Of a DNA stretch of 64,000 nucleotides, positions 36,271 through 45,858 are shown one piece after another. The stretch covers positions 1 to 64,000 of the forward strand of contig WGLU01000008.1 of assembly GCA_016125375.1 (NCBI GenBank), given 5' to 3'. A program made the translations under genes and the position numbers. The notes beneath the pieces are model-generated. The model had not been told where the DNA came from. It did no database searches and was given only the letters and a program-made list of their open reading frames with translations. The stretch's first letter is position 1; every line of letters starts with the position of its first letter. This DNA comes from Pseudomonadota bacterium (lineage in GTDB: Bacteria > Pseudomonadota > Alphaproteobacteria > UBA1280 > RI-95).

Positions 36271-37791
36271 ATGACCGCGCTCCTTAACCTCATTCGGACC
36301 ATTTCGATTCGTTGGCGCCTGCGCGTCAGCTTTTTTGGTATCAACGTGATGCAGGTTTGTATGGCCGCCATCGGCATTATCCTTGCCGGTTACCTGTATA
36401 CCGACATGATCAAGATGAGCGACAATGCCGCCAAGGCCAACGAGGTGCAGGCCATTTTAAAGGGCCTGAACAATGGCGCGCTGGAGCTGGCACACCTGAC
36501 TATCGCAAATACCGAAGAAGACATTAAAAAGCAAAGCGTCCACGTACGGACAAACATGGATCAGGCCCGTGCCCAGCTGAAAAAAATTGCCGAGGAAAGC
36601 CAGTTTGACGCTGAAGAAGCAGCTCTTTTTCAGGGCCTTCAACCGGCTATCGAGCAATTTATGCGTGAATCGGATGTCATCATCAATTACGCCATGCGCA
36701 ACCAGGACACACTGGCCTTTGACGCCATTTTGCAGATGGACGATGTGTTGGAAAAGGTCAATACATCTTTCAGTACTTTCACCTCTTACGAGACAGAGCG
36801 CGCTACCCACATGAGTGGCGAGGCCTCCAAAATTCACGACATGATGTTCTACGGCATGATGTCCCTGACGGTTATCGGCTTTGCTCTGGCCCAGATTACC
36901 GCCTACCTGGTGACGCGCTCCATTACCGATGCTGTGGGCGCTGTTTCGAACCAGCTGAACGAACTGGCTCAGGGTGACGCCAACCTGACTGTCCGTATCC
37001 CGACCAAAGGGCGTGATGAAGTGACAGACCTGTCGAAAAATTTCAATAATTTCGCCCAGAAAATTAACGACATTCTGCGCACTGTCCGCTCGTCGGTGGA
37101 TATGGTCGGCGCATCCTCTCAACAAATTGCCTCCACCGCTCAGGAAATCGAGGGGAACATCCAGCACGAACAGACAGCTCTGCAACAGATTGTGACCGCA
37201 ATTAACGAGGCTTCCAGCACAGTTACCGACGTCAGCCACATGGCCCGTTCGGCTGCCAGCAACGTAGAGGTTATTGCTCAGGAAGCGGCACAGGCCGACA
37301 CGGTGATGCAGGACCTGATTGAGAACTCCAGTACCATCACGACAGTGGTCAAGGTAATCGACGATATCTCCGAGCAAACCAACCTGCTTGCACTGAACGC
37401 AGCCATCGAAGCTGCCCGTGCAGGCGATGCCGGACGCGGGTTTGCCGTGGTTGCGGACGAAGTGCGCAAGCTGGCGTCCAACACAAGCAAATCCACAAAA
37501 GAGATCAACGAGGTTATTGCCGTTCTGCAATCCAACATTCAACGTACACAACAGGCCCTGACCAAAATCAGCGGTTCCATACGCGGGATTAATGAAGAGG
37601 TGAACAAGGTCTCCTCCGCGACCGGTCAGCAATCCAGCACGATTGAGCAAATCAGCGCTACCGTGCGGGAGTTCTCGGCCCAGATGAACAATACCTCGGC
37701 CGCCATGGTGCAAACGAGTGCCGCCACCAATGCGTTGGCAACTGAAGCCGCAAAACTCTCTGACGAGGTTTCCGTCTTCAAACTGAAATAA
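36271..37791 (+). CDS. Methyl-accepting chemotaxis protein
   Basis: 506 residues. Two membrane helices (about 22-45 and 190-212) flank a helical periplasmic sensor domain of about 145 residues. A HAMP domain (about 213-265; [21 protein letters not shown]) leads to the long coiled-coil signalling domain. The hairpin tip is intact: [35 protein letters not shown]. No NWETF-type tether is at the C terminus. It would control CheA. No che genes are in the window. The ligand is unknown. A weak promoter (TTGACC-N17-CAAAAT) may lie at 36198-36226. Confidence 0.95.
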   Translation: MTALLNLIRTISIRWRLRVSFFGINVMQVCMAAIGIILAGYLYTDMIKMSDNAAKANEVQAILKGLNNGALELAHLTIANTEEDIKKQSVHVRTNMDQARAQLKKIAEESQFDAEEAALFQGLQPAIEQFMRESDVIINYAMRNQDTLAFDAILQMDDVLEKVNTSFSTFTSYETERATHMSGEASKIHDMMFYGMMSLTVIGFALAQITAYLVTRSITDAVGAVSNQLNELAQGDANLTVRIPTKGRDEVTDLSKNFNNFAQKINDILRTVRSSVDMVGASSQQIASTAQEIEGNIQHEQTALQQIVTAINEASSTVTDVSHMARSAASNVEVIAQEAAQADTVMQDLIENSSTITTVVKVIDDISEQTNLLALNAAIEAARAGDAGRGFAVVADEVRKLASNTSKSTKEINEVIAVLQSNIQRTQQALTKISGSIRGINEEVNKVSSATGQQSSTIEQISATVREFSAQMNNTSAAMVQTSAATNALATEAAKLSDEVSVFKLK

Positions 37792-37802
37792 CTTACTGAC
37801 AG

Positions 37803-37834
37803 AAAAAGGCCGCCAGATGGCGGCCTTTTCTTTT
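37803..37834. terminator. Bidirectional terminator between MCP and SIMPL genes
   Basis: AAAAGGCCGCC-agat-GGCGGCCTTTT. Confidence 0.85.
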
Positions 37835-37844
37835 GCAATCATCC

Positions 37845-38558
37845 CTATGGACGCAGGTAAACCGTCGCGTTGATATTCACATCAACCGACTGGTCAGACC
37901 CATCTGCCACAGGCGCAGCAGCAAAGGAGGCACGAGCGCTTTCCATCGCCATACCCTTCATCATCATCGGACGGGGGACATAACCACCGTTACCATAACT
38001 GACTTCGGCAATCTGGACATTGGTTTTGCCAAGAACCTGTCCCATACGCTGTGCCCGCTCCATCAGTTTTTTCAGCGCTTCTTCCAGCAGGTCATCTGTG
38101 AGGCTGGCAGCCTTCTCGCGGGAGAGGTAATAGGTCATGCCGGATGACAGGAACCCAAGCTTCTGTAATTCGCCCGCCAGATTCAGCAGAACCGTCGCAT
38201 CGGCGCTATCCAGCTCGATGGACTGCGATGCCTGCCACTGGGGCGGTTCATCGTTGCTGCTGATGCGGTAAATACTGTAACCGCCGGTCGATACATCTAC
38301 CTTGTTATATCGGCGTGCAAGGCTCAGGGCACGGCTCATTTTATCATTCACGCGTCCTTGCAGACTTGCCGGGTCACCACCGCGGTCCTCGACCCGCAGG
38401 CTTGTGCTGATGCGGTCCTGCGCAACTTTGCGGCTGGCACTTTCAGTCAAACTGACAACGGTTACGTCAACAGGCAGCAGCGGATTATCGCGGTCCTGCG
38501 CAAATGCCTGCGGCGCTGCAAGCAGGGCACATGTGGCCAGCAAAAGGCTTCTGGTCAT
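37845..38558 (-). CDS. SIMPL-domain (DUF541) periplasmic protein
   Basis: 237 residues with a signal peptide (cleavage after QAFA). The mature protein is a SIMPL/DUF541 domain: VTVVSLTESASRKVAQDRISTSLRVE at the start, 'VSTGGYSIYRISSNDEPPQWQASQSIEL' in the middle, and a final beta segment VDVNINATVYLRP. Members such as YggE are linked to oxidative-stress and envelope functions without a defined reaction. It is monocistronic. Confidence 0.9.
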   Translation of the reverse strand: MTRSLLLATCALLAAPQAFAQDRDNPLLPVDVTVVSLTESASRKVAQDRISTSLRVEDRGGDPASLQGRVNDKMSRALSLARRYNKVDVSTGGYSIYRISSNDEPPQWQASQSIELDSADATVLLNLAGELQKLGFLSSGMTYYLSREKAASLTDDLLEEALKKLMERAQRMGQVLGKTNVQIAEVSYGNGGYVPRPMMMKGMAMESARASFAAAPVADGSDQSVDVNINATVYLRP

Positions 38559-38597
38559 AAAAAAGCTCCTTTTTCCTTATTTTTTACCGGGTACAGG

Positions 38598-38626
38598 TTG
38601 CAATTCACGCAAGGGCGTGCTAAATA
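38598..38626 (+). promoter_or_regulatory. Predicted promoter of the 118-residue cassette gene
   Basis: TTGCAA, 17 bp, TAAATA. A C/T-rich leader with ACCTTCCTTACCTTTTT follows. Confidence 0.45.
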
Positions 38627-38682
38627 CCGCCTCTTTGCAAATACCTTCCTTACCTTTTTAACCCGAATATGAGGGAAATACC

Positions 38683-39039
38683 ATGACCACGGACCTCTCT
38701 GCGCGCGTGTCGCCGGATGTGACCCTGCGGCATATCACCTTCGCCAAAGGCGTTCCGGTTCCCCTGACCCATGACGAGCTTGACGAGGCCTTTCTGGCCA
38801 CCAAGGCCGGCCAGCGTTACAAGTATGCGCTCGATGCCTTCGTCACCGCCTGGGCGCAGCACGAAGCCTTCATGGCCAGCCGCCCGACGGGCGAACGCTC
38901 CAGCGACAGTGCCAGCCTCGACCTGCATGGTCAGCTGACGGCCTCGCTGGTTCTGGGCGATGCCGCCCGCAAACTCATCCGTGTGGCTTCCAGCCGTCCG
39001 GTACGGCTATACGCCGCCCGCCGCCGTGGTGAAAAGTAA
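38683..39039 (+). CDS. Cassette-type small protein of unknown function
   Basis: 118 residues, no signal or membrane segment. Mostly helical, with a conserved-looking central part YKYALDAFVTAWAQHEAFMA and a basic tail ARRRGEK. I recognise no domain. Shine-Dalgarno GAGGGA precedes the ATG. Gene architecture (own promoter, C/T leader, terminator 33 bp after the stop) groups it with the other cassette genes. Confidence 0.6.
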   Translation: MTTDLSARVSPDVTLRHITFAKGVPVPLTHDELDEAFLATKAGQRYKYALDAFVTAWAQHEAFMASRPTGERSSDSASLDLHGQLTASLVLGDAARKLIRVASSRPVRLYAARRRGEK

Positions 39040-39071
39040 CCGCGGCAAAACCTTCTGCCTGTACAAACGTT

Positions 39072-39100
39072 AACGCCAGCATGTTTTTGCTGGCGTTTTT
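39072..39100. terminator. Intrinsic terminator, probably bidirectional
   Basis: AACGCCAGCA-tgttt-TTGCTGGCGTT followed by T-run. The convergent exported-protein gene ends at its edge. Confidence 0.85.
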
Positions 39101-40028
39101 ATTTTGGGAAAACCTGTCCGGCCTGAGGAAAAGCAGTCCGCAGTAAGGATGACTTAACCATCATCTGCCGCACCTGTACTTCCGCCGGTGCCAGCATATC
39201 AATTCTGCCTCTGGGGAACGAACGGCTGCGAATATAGATATCCTGCCCGTTAAAGACGTGATGCCCCTCTTCCGGCGCACTCCCCAGTACCCGTGCAAGC
39301 GGCACGGATAGAGCCACATCGGCCGTACCGTCCATACTCAACAGAAAAACATAGTTTAACGGGTCATCCGGTGTATCGATATCCGCCAGCTTCAGGTTAT
39401 GCACGCCTCGCCTTCTGACATCCCCACCTGTGGGAACAACAACTTGCATCTGCGTATCGGCGGCATAGATATCCCCCAGCGTGCTGATATAGAAAGGCCG
39501 CATAACCAGTTGCTTACCGACAGCATGACCACCAACAGCCCTCGCGGGGAGGGGCAGCCACGGACTTTCGTACCGGTTATCAACAAACAACGGCAGCTGG
39601 TTGGACAGTAACCCTGACAGATAAAACCTCTGCACATCCATTTTACCGACCTCGAACGATGCCGGCTCCGGCTGCCAGATGCCAACAACGCCGGAAGGCA
39701 CATGCCATACCACAGACTGGACGCGCGGGGGCGCAACATCATTCACAACCTGACGCCGGGTCAGCAATCCCACATGATAGGCGATCGACATGCCAGGGGC
39801 GTCCAGACTGACCAGAAAAGCTGTATCAGGCGGCAACTTGCCCATAGCTTCGGCAATTGCGACTGTCTGGGGGTTATCCAGCTCGCGTTTGGCACTTGCC
39901 TCGTCCCGTGTTAGGTGCTGCACGTCAATGGTGGGGTTATCAAAGCGCACCGTTAGCTCTTCCCCATAGGCAACAGGGGCGCACAGCGCCCCCATCATCA
40001 AACCGAGCAACCATGCTCTCAGGGCCAT
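39099..40028 (-). CDS. Exported protein of unknown function, coupled to hemF
   Basis: 309 residues with a signal peptide (MALRAWLLGLMMGALCAPVAYGEE). The mature protein looks all-beta with several 'P..FVDNRYESPWLPLPA' and 'YISTLGDIYAADTQMQVVVP' stretches and no Cys outside the signal. I do not recognise it. The ATG (Shine-Dalgarno GGAGGTTAA) overlaps the last 10 bp of hemF, so both are read from one transcript. A role linked to haem is only a positional suggestion. Confidence 0.6.
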   Translation of the reverse strand: MALRAWLLGLMMGALCAPVAYGEELTVRFDNPTIDVQHLTRDEASAKRELDNPQTVAIAEAMGKLPPDTAFLVSLDAPGMSIAYHVGLLTRRQVVNDVAPPRVQSVVWHVPSGVVGIWQPEPASFEVGKMDVQRFYLSGLLSNQLPLFVDNRYESPWLPLPARAVGGHAVGKQLVMRPFYISTLGDIYAADTQMQVVVPTGGDVRRRGVHNLKLADIDTPDDPLNYVFLLSMDGTADVALSVPLARVLGSAPEEGHHVFNGQDIYIRSRSFPRGRIDMLAPAEVQVRQMMVKSSLLRTAFPQAGQVFPK

Positions 40029-40870
40029 TTAACCTCCGGCGGCATACTCATCAGAATTGCTTCTGTGTTGCCATTTGTCTTCAACCCAAACAGGGTACCA
40101 CGGTCATAGAGCAGATTAAACTCCACATACCGGCCACGGCGCACCAGCTGATGCTCGCGTTGCTCGGGCGTCCATGGCAGGTCTTTACGGCGTGCAACAA
40201 TATCCGCATACGCCGTCAAAAAAGCATCACCCACGGCCTGTACAAAGGCAAAGTCTGCCTCCTCGCTGCCACTTTCCAGATTATCAAAGAAAATACCGCC
40301 CACGCCGCGGGGTTCATTCCGGTGGGGCAGGAAGAAATACCGGTCGCACCATGCTTTGTACTCGGCATAGGCATCCGGCCGGTAACTGTCGCAGGCGGCT
40401 TTCAGGTGGGTGTGAAAGCTCTGTGTGTCCTCCTCGAACGGAAAATACGGCGTCAGGTCCGCACCGCCGCCAAACCATGCCTTTGTGGTGACAATACGGC
40501 GCACGTTCATATGCACGGCAGGTACCAGCGGGCTGCGCATGTGGGCAACCAGCGATACACCGCTGGCCCAGAACTGCGGGTTTTCCTTACTGGCGCCGGG
40601 AATAGACGGGGCAAACTCGTCGGAGAAGCGCCCATGAACGTGGGAAAAGTTCACGCCCACTTTCTCGAACACGTCGCCTTTCATCACGCGCATCTCGCCG
40701 CCGCCCTGCATCAGGGAGTCCGGTTCCTTCTGCCACGGTGTTTTCTCAAAGCGGCCGACACCGTCCAGCGATTCAAAGCGCGCGCAGATGCGGTTCTGCA
40801 AATCCTGAAAATACGCAATCGCCCGTTCGGGCATATCGGCAGTCGTCATTTTTTTAGCAGCTTCGGCCAC
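40019..40870 (-). CDS. hemF: Oxygen-dependent coproporphyrinogen III oxidase
   Basis: 283 residues, GTG start supported by AAGGAG 7 nt upstream. It converts coproporphyrinogen III to protoporphyrinogen IX in aerobic haem synthesis. Family motifs are present: MQGGGEMRVMKGDVFEKVGVN, FWASGVSLVAHMRSP..HMNVR, TKAWFGGGADLTPYFPF and HRNEPRGVGGIFFD. The length is a little short of the usual 300 but complete at both ends. It shows that the organism can use oxygen. Confidence 0.96.
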   Translation of the reverse strand: MAEAAKKMTTADMPERAIAYFQDLQNRICARFESLDGVGRFEKTPWQKEPDSLMQGGGEMRVMKGDVFEKVGVNFSHVHGRFSDEFAPSIPGASKENPQFWASGVSLVAHMRSPLVPAVHMNVRRIVTTKAWFGGGADLTPYFPFEEDTQSFHTHLKAACDSYRPDAYAEYKAWCDRYFFLPHRNEPRGVGGIFFDNLESGSEEADFAFVQAVGDAFLTAYADIVARRKDLPWTPEQREHQLVRRGRYVEFNLLYDRGTLFGLKTNGNTEAILMSMPPEVKWP

Positions 40871-40906
40871 GTTGGCACTCCTTCACTCAGGTTCGCTGGG
40901 ATGCTA

Positions 40907-41365
40907 TCACGCTTTGGATAATTGTCCAGTTTTCATCAGGCCCATAAACAGGCTCATCCCTACGGATTGCGCCAGATTGAGGGAGCGTTCCCCCTCCACC
41001 ATCGGGATACGGATGCGTGCATCGGCACGGTCATGCGCCTCCGGCGGCAGGCCATGACCTTCGTTCCCGAACAGCAGAATGTCGTTTGCCGCAAAGCTAA
41101 AGTCATCCAAACGGTTTTCGGCAAATTTGGTCAGCGCAACAAGACGCACCCCTTCCGGCAGCGCATCCAAAAAGTGCTGCCAGCTTTTATGGCGGATAAT
41201 CTGTGCCCGCTCCAGATAGTCCATGCCAGCGCGGCGCATCCGCGGCTCATCCCACACAAAGCCCATAGGCTCAACCAGATGTACCGGACAGCCAAAACAT
41301 ACAGCGGTACGAATAACAGCCCCCACGTTCTGGGCAATTTCCGGCTGGAAAAGACAGACCTGCAT
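40907..41365 (-). CDS. trmL: tRNA (cytidine(34)-2'-O)-methyltransferase
   Basis: 152 residues, the normal size for this SPOUT enzyme, which 2'-O-methylates the wobble base of tRNA-Leu. The knot motifs are all present: PEIAQNVGAVIRTA, LLFGNEGHGLP and RIPMVEGERSLNLAQSVGM. Shine-Dalgarno AGGGAA. It lies just upstream of hemF on the same strand (36-bp gap), so it may head that operon. Confidence 0.95.
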   Translation of the reverse strand: MQVCLFQPEIAQNVGAVIRTAVCFGCPVHLVEPMGFVWDEPRMRRAGMDYLERAQIIRHKSWQHFLDALPEGVRLVALTKFAENRLDDFSFAANDILLFGNEGHGLPPEAHDRADARIRIPMVEGERSLNLAQSVGMSLFMGLMKTGQLSKA

Positions 41366-41441
41366 TTACATTCCCTGATAACTTGCGTTACATAAGGCCA
41401 ACACCATAAAATGCTTTCACGGACAAGAAAAGTAAGAACAG

Positions 41442-41972
41442 ATGATTAAAGCCCTGCCCTTCCATATTTACAGCCCTGCGGGGGAGGTTTTGTCCGGCTT
41501 GTTACAGCCGGGTGGTGAAACAACATACACCGCGCTCGGCCTTGAGCCGGATATGGGGCTGAGCCCCTCCACCCCGGTTCTGCTGGTGGTTTTCAACCTT
41601 AATGAGGACCTGCCCGGCGCCAAAGGTGTGGGGGCTAATGCCCGCAGCCTTTTTGGTGATCCTGCTCCCGTGCGGGAGTTCCGTTTCTGCCGCCAGTACG
41701 CAAGCGAGGCACCGGACCGCCGGACGCGCAACCGGGGCCAACTGTTCCTGTCCGGCAGGCCGGAACGCCTGTCCGAAGTTTTTCAGCATCTCAGCCACGT
41801 TGCTGCCGACCACTGCGGTCAGACCGATGCTGTGCTGCTGGCAGCCGGTTATGCCATGTTCCTGTATCAGGGGGATTTGGTCTGTGCGCCGTGTGACAGT
41901 AAAACAGCAGAGAAGTTCCACCCGCAGGAACCTGCCGCCTTCCGCGCTGTTTTGCGCACCCTTAAAAGCTAG
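41442..41972 (+). CDS. Conserved-looking hypothetical protein
   Basis: 176 residues, no signal peptide. It opens MIKALPFHIYSPAGEVLSGLLQPGG and has a strand-like segment TPVLLVVFNLNEDLPGAKG. Cys residues at 'RFCRQYASE', 'DHCGQTD' and 'LVCAPCDSKT' include a CxxC that could bind metal. I do not recognise it. The stop overlaps the stop of the convergent DUF1704 gene in a CTAG. Confidence 0.5.
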   Translation: MIKALPFHIYSPAGEVLSGLLQPGGETTYTALGLEPDMGLSPSTPVLLVVFNLNEDLPGAKGVGANARSLFGDPAPVREFRFCRQYASEAPDRRTRNRGQLFLSGRPERLSEVFQHLSHVAADHCGQTDAVLLAAGYAMFLYQGDLVCAPCDSKTAEKFHPQEPAAFRAVLRTLKS

Positions 41973-43114
41973 GCGCGCAGCTTCAGCAGATCGTCGTATG
42001 TCAGCCAGTTGGTGTAGAGGGCGGGCAGGACAGCCTGTCCTTTTTCAACCGCAAGGCGGGTAAAAAAGTCCTGACTGGCGCCGTAAACAAACTCGTAACT
42101 ACGGTAGAGCGGATGGTTGCCAAGACTGTTCAGACTATGGGCTACCTTTCCTTCTTCCCGCCACGGCAGCCAGCGACGCACCTCGTCCACCACCAGCTCA
42201 AGCGGGGTACCACCATGCAGGCGGATGTGGGCATTATGCCAGACCAGACCGGAAAAATGACTGAGCGCGCAGCGTGTCTGCACCAGCGGCTCCTGCGCTT
42301 CGGGGATTTGCCAGAACAGCGGCAGGGTTTGCGCCAGCCCCTCGCTCTGGAACTGCTCCGGCCCGTGCACGGTGGTCAACCCCAGCCATGCTGGCAGTTC
42401 GCCCGCTGCAATTCTGCTGCGTAGAATGGACATCTGTACCAGATGCGCAAACAGCTCGTGCAGTGCCAGTTGAATGCTGCGCGCGCGCCAGTGCTGTTTC
42501 ATATGACGGCGGTTGAAGCGAAGGCGGAAAGCATTCCCACGGCCATCCACCCAGGCAGCCCAGTACTGGTCGACCTCGCCAAAGCTGATATCAACCGTAA
42601 AATCGGCTTTGCTGCCAATCAATGCTTCCAGCTGCGGTTTATGGCGGGTCAGGAAGTCGGTATAGAAATCAGCCACATCCTTCTCGGCAATTTCCGTATC
42701 CCTAGTCTCCAGATTCTTTTCCGTGTCCTTATCCAGTGCCAGTTGCCACGGCGCCAGACGGGCTGTCAGGCTCTGGCGGGCAGCATCCAGCACATCGTCC
42801 CCGTACAGGGCAAAACGGAACCCTTGGGTCGCCGCAATGTACGGCTCAAAATCCCAATGCTCCCCCATACGGTTACGCAGAAAAGCCTCATGGGCGCCAA
42901 GGCGGCGATACGCCAGCGGGTTGGCCTCGCGCTCGGCACGGCGGCGCAGGGCTTTGACGGCCAGCAGCACATCCCAACGGCTGGCAAAGTCGGTACCGCC
43001 GTCGGCATCCAGCAGGTTGAAGTCGATAACCGCGTCCGCGCCGAGGGATTTTTCCAGCCGGTCCCACCCCAGCAGCAGGTCAACATAAGCGGTATCGAGA
43101 GAGGGGGCGGTCAT
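41969..43114 (-). CDS. DUF1704/MATCAP-like zinc metallopeptidase
   Basis: 381 residues, cytosolic. The metal-binding helix is [13 protein letters not shown] (HExxxH), with the downstream glutamate region [13 protein letters not shown], matching the QEGLA motif of DUF1704 proteins, distant relatives of tubulin carboxypeptidases. The preceding [33 protein letters not shown] fits the family. ATG with AAGGAAA 6 nt upstream. Substrate unknown in bacteria. Confidence 0.85.
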   Translation of the reverse strand: MTAPSLDTAYVDLLLGWDRLEKSLGADAVIDFNLLDADGGTDFASRWDVLLAVKALRRRAEREANPLAYRRLGAHEAFLRNRMGEHWDFEPYIAATQGFRFALYGDDVLDAARQSLTARLAPWQLALDKDTEKNLETRDTEIAEKDVADFYTDFLTRHKPQLEALIGSKADFTVDISFGEVDQYWAAWVDGRGNAFRLRFNRRHMKQHWRARSIQLALHELFAHLVQMSILRSRIAAGELPAWLGLTTVHGPEQFQSEGLAQTLPLFWQIPEAQEPLVQTRCALSHFSGLVWHNAHIRLHGGTPLELVVDEVRRWLPWREEGKVAHSLNSLGNHPLYRSYEFVYGASQDFFTRLAVEKGQAVLPALYTNWLTYDDLLKLRA

Positions 43115-43187
43115 GGCGGGTTTCCTTTACGCGGGCTTGCAAAACGTGGTAAATTCTAACCGATTTTTCAGACAGGAGAGCTTAAAA

Positions 43188-44360
43188 ATGGCCGCCACAC
43201 TCAACCCGCATGACCCGTTGATGTTCGATACGCTGCTGAGTGAAGAAGAACGCATGGTCCGCGACGCCACGCGTGACTTTGTAAAGACCGTCATGGAGCC
43301 GAAAATCCTCAAGGCGGCACGCGAGGGGCATTTCCCCATGGAGTTGGCCCGCGAGATGGGTGAGATGGGCCTGTTTGGGGTCACCATCGACGGCTACGGC
43401 TGCGCCGGCATGAACTACGTGCAGTACGGCCTGATTAACCGCGAGGTCGAATACTGCGACAGCGCGTTCCGCTCTTTCCTGTCCGTCCAGAGCTCGCTGG
43501 TCATGCATCCCATTTACACGTGGGGTACCGAGGCACAGAAGCAAAAATACCTGCCCAAACTGGCCAAAGGCGAATGGATCGGCTGCTTTGGCCTGACCGA
43601 GCCCAACCACGGCTCCGACCCCGGCAGCATGCTGACCCGCGCCCATAAAACCAACGGCGGCTACGTCCTCAACGGCGAAAAAACATGGATTACCAACAGC
43701 CCCGTGGCCGACGTTTTTGTGGTCTGGGCGAAGGACGACGCCGGCGATATTCGCGGCTTTGTGCTGGAAAAAGGCATAAAAGGCCTCAGCGCACCCAAAA
43801 TTGAAGGCAAGATGAGCCTTATGGCCTCGGAAACCGGCATGATTGTGATGCAGGACGTTTTTGTGCCGGAAGAAAACAAGTTCCCCGAGGTCAAAGGCCT
43901 CAAGGGGCCGTTCTCGTGCCTCAACTCGGCCCGTTATGGCATTGCCTGGGGGGCCATGGGTGCTGCGCAGGCCTGCTTTGACCAATCGCTCTGGTACACC
44001 ACTGACCGCGAGCAGTTCGGCAAACCGCTGGCGACCAAGCAGCTCATCCAGTTCAAGCTGGCCAGCATGTCTACGGAAATTGTCAACGGTCACCTGTTGG
44101 CGCTGCAACTCGGCCGCCTGAAGGATGCAGGTACGGCTACGCCGGACATGACCTCCTACGCCAAGCGCAACAACGTCGCCAAAGCTTTGGAAATTGCTCG
44201 TATGGCGCGGGATATGCACGGTGGCAACGGCGTGTGCGACGAGTACAAGATCATGCGCCACATGGTCAACCTTGAAGCGGTGAATACCTACGAAGGCACA
44301 GCTGATATTCATGCACTGATTATCGGTCGCGCCCTCACCGGCCATCAGGCCTTCGCTTAA
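43188..44360 (+). CDS. gcdH: Glutaryl-CoA dehydrogenase
   Basis: 390 residues. An FAD flavoprotein of the acyl-CoA dehydrogenase fold that oxidises and decarboxylates glutaryl-CoA to crotonyl-CoA, the end of lysine and tryptophan breakdown. Visible are [16 protein letters not shown], the '[19 protein letters not shown]' middle domain, and [18 protein letters not shown] with the catalytic Glu. The start at 43188 follows AGGAGAG by 6 nt and trims 25 residues from the track ORF. The CoA-transferase gene 1.5 kb downstream is a likely partner. Confidence 0.94.
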   Translation: MAATLNPHDPLMFDTLLSEEERMVRDATRDFVKTVMEPKILKAAREGHFPMELAREMGEMGLFGVTIDGYGCAGMNYVQYGLINREVEYCDSAFRSFLSVQSSLVMHPIYTWGTEAQKQKYLPKLAKGEWIGCFGLTEPNHGSDPGSMLTRAHKTNGGYVLNGEKTWITNSPVADVFVVWAKDDAGDIRGFVLEKGIKGLSAPKIEGKMSLMASETGMIVMQDVFVPEENKFPEVKGLKGPFSCLNSARYGIAWGAMGAAQACFDQSLWYTTDREQFGKPLATKQLIQFKLASMSTEIVNGHLLALQLGRLKDAGTATPDMTSYAKRNNVAKALEIARMARDMHGGNGVCDEYKIMRHMVNLEAVNTYEGTADIHALIIGRALTGHQAFA

Positions 44361-44378
44361 GACCCGCGCATTTTCTGC

Positions 44379-44407
44379 TTGTAAAAGCCCGGCAGAGGGG
44401 CTATCAG
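44379..44407 (+). promoter_or_regulatory. Predicted promoter of the 85-residue cassette gene
   Basis: TTGTAA, 17 bp, TATCAG. A C/T leader (CTTACCCTCCTTGCCTTTTT) follows. Confidence 0.4.
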
Positions 44408-44461
44408 GAGGGGAGTATTGCTTACCCTCCTTGCCTTTTTGCTACCCCGAAAGGAACTACC

Positions 44462-44719
44462 ATGAAGGCCTTCATCAACGCCCTTCAGAGCGGCTTCGCG
44501 GCCGTCAAAGCCCCCATCGCCACCCGCATGGAAACCGTCCGCGCTGCCAACGAGGCCGCCGACCGTATCCAGCGTGCCGGCGAAGGCTACATCACCCGCC
44601 CGCGTCGCGGCTTCTCGGCGTTCGAGATGGACCTGATCAAGAGCGACACCGTGCCGGCCTGCTGGGCCAAACACGCCGCCGTTCTCAAGACCGAATACGC
44701 GGCCATGCAGGCCGCCTGA
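44462..44719 (+). CDS. Cassette-type small basic protein of unknown function
   Basis: 85 residues, helical, slightly basic, no signal peptide. Starts MKAFINALQSGFAAVKAPIATRMETVRA; the middle 'GEGYITRPRRGFSAFEMDLI' resembles short motifs of DUF1127-like proteins only vaguely. No recognised domain. Shine-Dalgarno AAAGGAA. Monocistronic with promoter, C/T leader and terminator of its own. Probably a regulator or structural protein, but this is not shown. Confidence 0.6.
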   Translation: MKAFINALQSGFAAVKAPIATRMETVRAANEAADRIQRAGEGYITRPRRGFSAFEMDLIKSDTVPACWAKHAAVLKTEYAAMQAA

Positions 44720-44737
44720 ACCACGATCGAACGAGCA

Positions 44738-44772
44738 GAGCCTCCCACACAGTGGGAGGCTCTTTGCTTTTT
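44738..44772 (+). terminator. Intrinsic terminator
   Basis: GAGCCTCCCAC-aca-GTGGGAGGCTC and a T-rich tail. Confidence 0.88.
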
Positions 44773-44781
44773 GTCATAGCC

Positions 44782-45330
44782 CTACCTGTAAGGGTCAACG
44801 ATGACCAGAGTCCGGTCGGATGTACGGAACATCACATCACCACCATGCAGGTCACGGGGAATATCTTTTTGTGCACGTATCACATCGGCGGCATCACGCA
44901 GGTCACGCGGCAGGCCGTGCGCCTCGCCAAAAACAACATAGGTCATCAGCTTGTCCCGCTGGGGGTGCAACTCTCTCGGCAGCACATCAAGCTTTTCCAT
45001 TACGGTGACAAGACTGCCATCCGGCAGTGTGCGGTGAGCATGCACCTTGGGAAAGTGCTTGTTGTCTGCGTGGGTCTGGCAGAGCTCGGCATGGCGGTCG
45101 AATCCATTATCCGGGCCGGAAACACGCACCACATACCGCCCGCAGGGCGAGGCCGCTACCCGACCATTTTTACCATGTCCGCATTTTTGCCAGCCTGCTT
45201 CGCCAAAGGCCCTGACCATATCCTCGCGGGTGCGTCCGTACTGGCCTTCAAACCTGTGTACCATCTCGTCAAACGGACTCTCTTCCCGCTCTGGCAGGTC
45301 TGGCATCTGGCTGCGGTTTTCTAAATCCAT
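44782..45330 (-). CDS. Protein-kinase-like fold protein
   Basis: About 182 residues from the Met of MDLENRSQMPDL. The track start lies inside the preceding gene's terminator and is unlikely. A minimal kinase-like layout is seen: Gly-loop GHGKNGRVAASPCGRYVVRV with the Lys replaced by Arg, a hinge-like VTVMEKLDV, a catalytic-loop-like IPRDLHGGDVMF, and an activation-like LVIVDPYR at the very end. In the catalytic loop the usual Asn is Asp, and no C-lobe follows. It may be a phosphotransferase relative or a pseudokinase. Such short kinase-like proteins are common in phage and accessory DNA. Confidence 0.5.
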   Translation of the reverse strand: MDLENRSQMPDLPEREESPFDEMVHRFEGQYGRTREDMVRAFGEAGWQKCGHGKNGRVAASPCGRYVVRVSGPDNGFDRHAELCQTHADNKHFPKVHAHRTLPDGSLVTVMEKLDVLPRELHPQRDKLMTYVVFGEAHGLPRDLRDAADVIRAQKDIPRDLHGGDVMFRTSDRTLVIVDPYR

Positions 45331-45361
45331 AGGGTTTATTATGGGGTGTTTATGACAAAAG

Positions 45362-45386
45362 AAAACCACCCCTTTTCAGGGGTGGT
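45362..45386 (-). terminator. Terminator of the DOPA-dioxygenase-like gene
   Basis: On the minus strand ACCACCCC-tgaaa-AGGGGTGGT followed by TTTTCTTTT. Confidence 0.85.
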
Positions 45387-45392
45387 GAACGC

Positions 45393-45737
45393 TTACTCGA
45401 AAATATCGGTATTCAGGGGCAGCGGCTCACCCAGCCACAGCGGGTGGATGGTGTGGTCGGAGAGGTCATCCCCCGTTTCCGGGTGGACCAGAACCGACAG
45501 GCCGGCACGGTTGAGCATCAGCAGCGGCACGATGTGCGGGAACAGATGCGGCGGGAACGCCACCTGATACATACCGACCGGATGCGGGCCGACCGGACGC
45601 TCGTGCACGCGGCCGAGGCGGGCATCCGCCAGCTGTCCCAGCACATCGCGCAGGGCGAGTGCGGTCTGCTTTTCGGCCTCGTTACGGAAGTAGATATGGG
45701 CATGGTAGCCCGTGATGTCGCTGATGGGACGAGTCAT
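45393..45737 (-). CDS. DOPA 4,5-dioxygenase family protein
   Basis: 114 residues from the Met preceded by GAGGA (7 nt). The whole protein matches the small DOPA_dioxygen family: GYHAHIYFRNEAEK, GRVHERPVGPHPVGMYQVAF and LSVLVHPETGDDLSDHTIHPLWLGEPLPLN. The conserved His residues (HAH, GPHP, HP, DH) would bind the metal. The bacterial substrate is usually unknown; extradiol ring cleavage of catechols is the family reaction. A short C/T stretch lies upstream, and it has its own terminator. Confidence 0.88.
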   Translation of the reverse strand: MTRPISDITGYHAHIYFRNEAEKQTALALRDVLGQLADARLGRVHERPVGPHPVGMYQVAFPPHLFPHIVPLLMLNRAGLSVLVHPETGDDLSDHTIHPLWLGEPLPLNTDIFE

Positions 45738-45858
45738 GGGTTTATCCTCGCAGGAGAGGTGTAAAACGGCAATCAAGTTCTGCCCCATAGTACCTGTACA
45801 TGCCAGACATGCAAGTGTATCCTGCTGTGGCTAACCTTTTTAAGGCAAGGAGCCACTC

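Noticed and set aside
44462-44719. DUF1127 protein
   Set aside because: Length is larger and the basic Arg motif does not fit; left as unknown.
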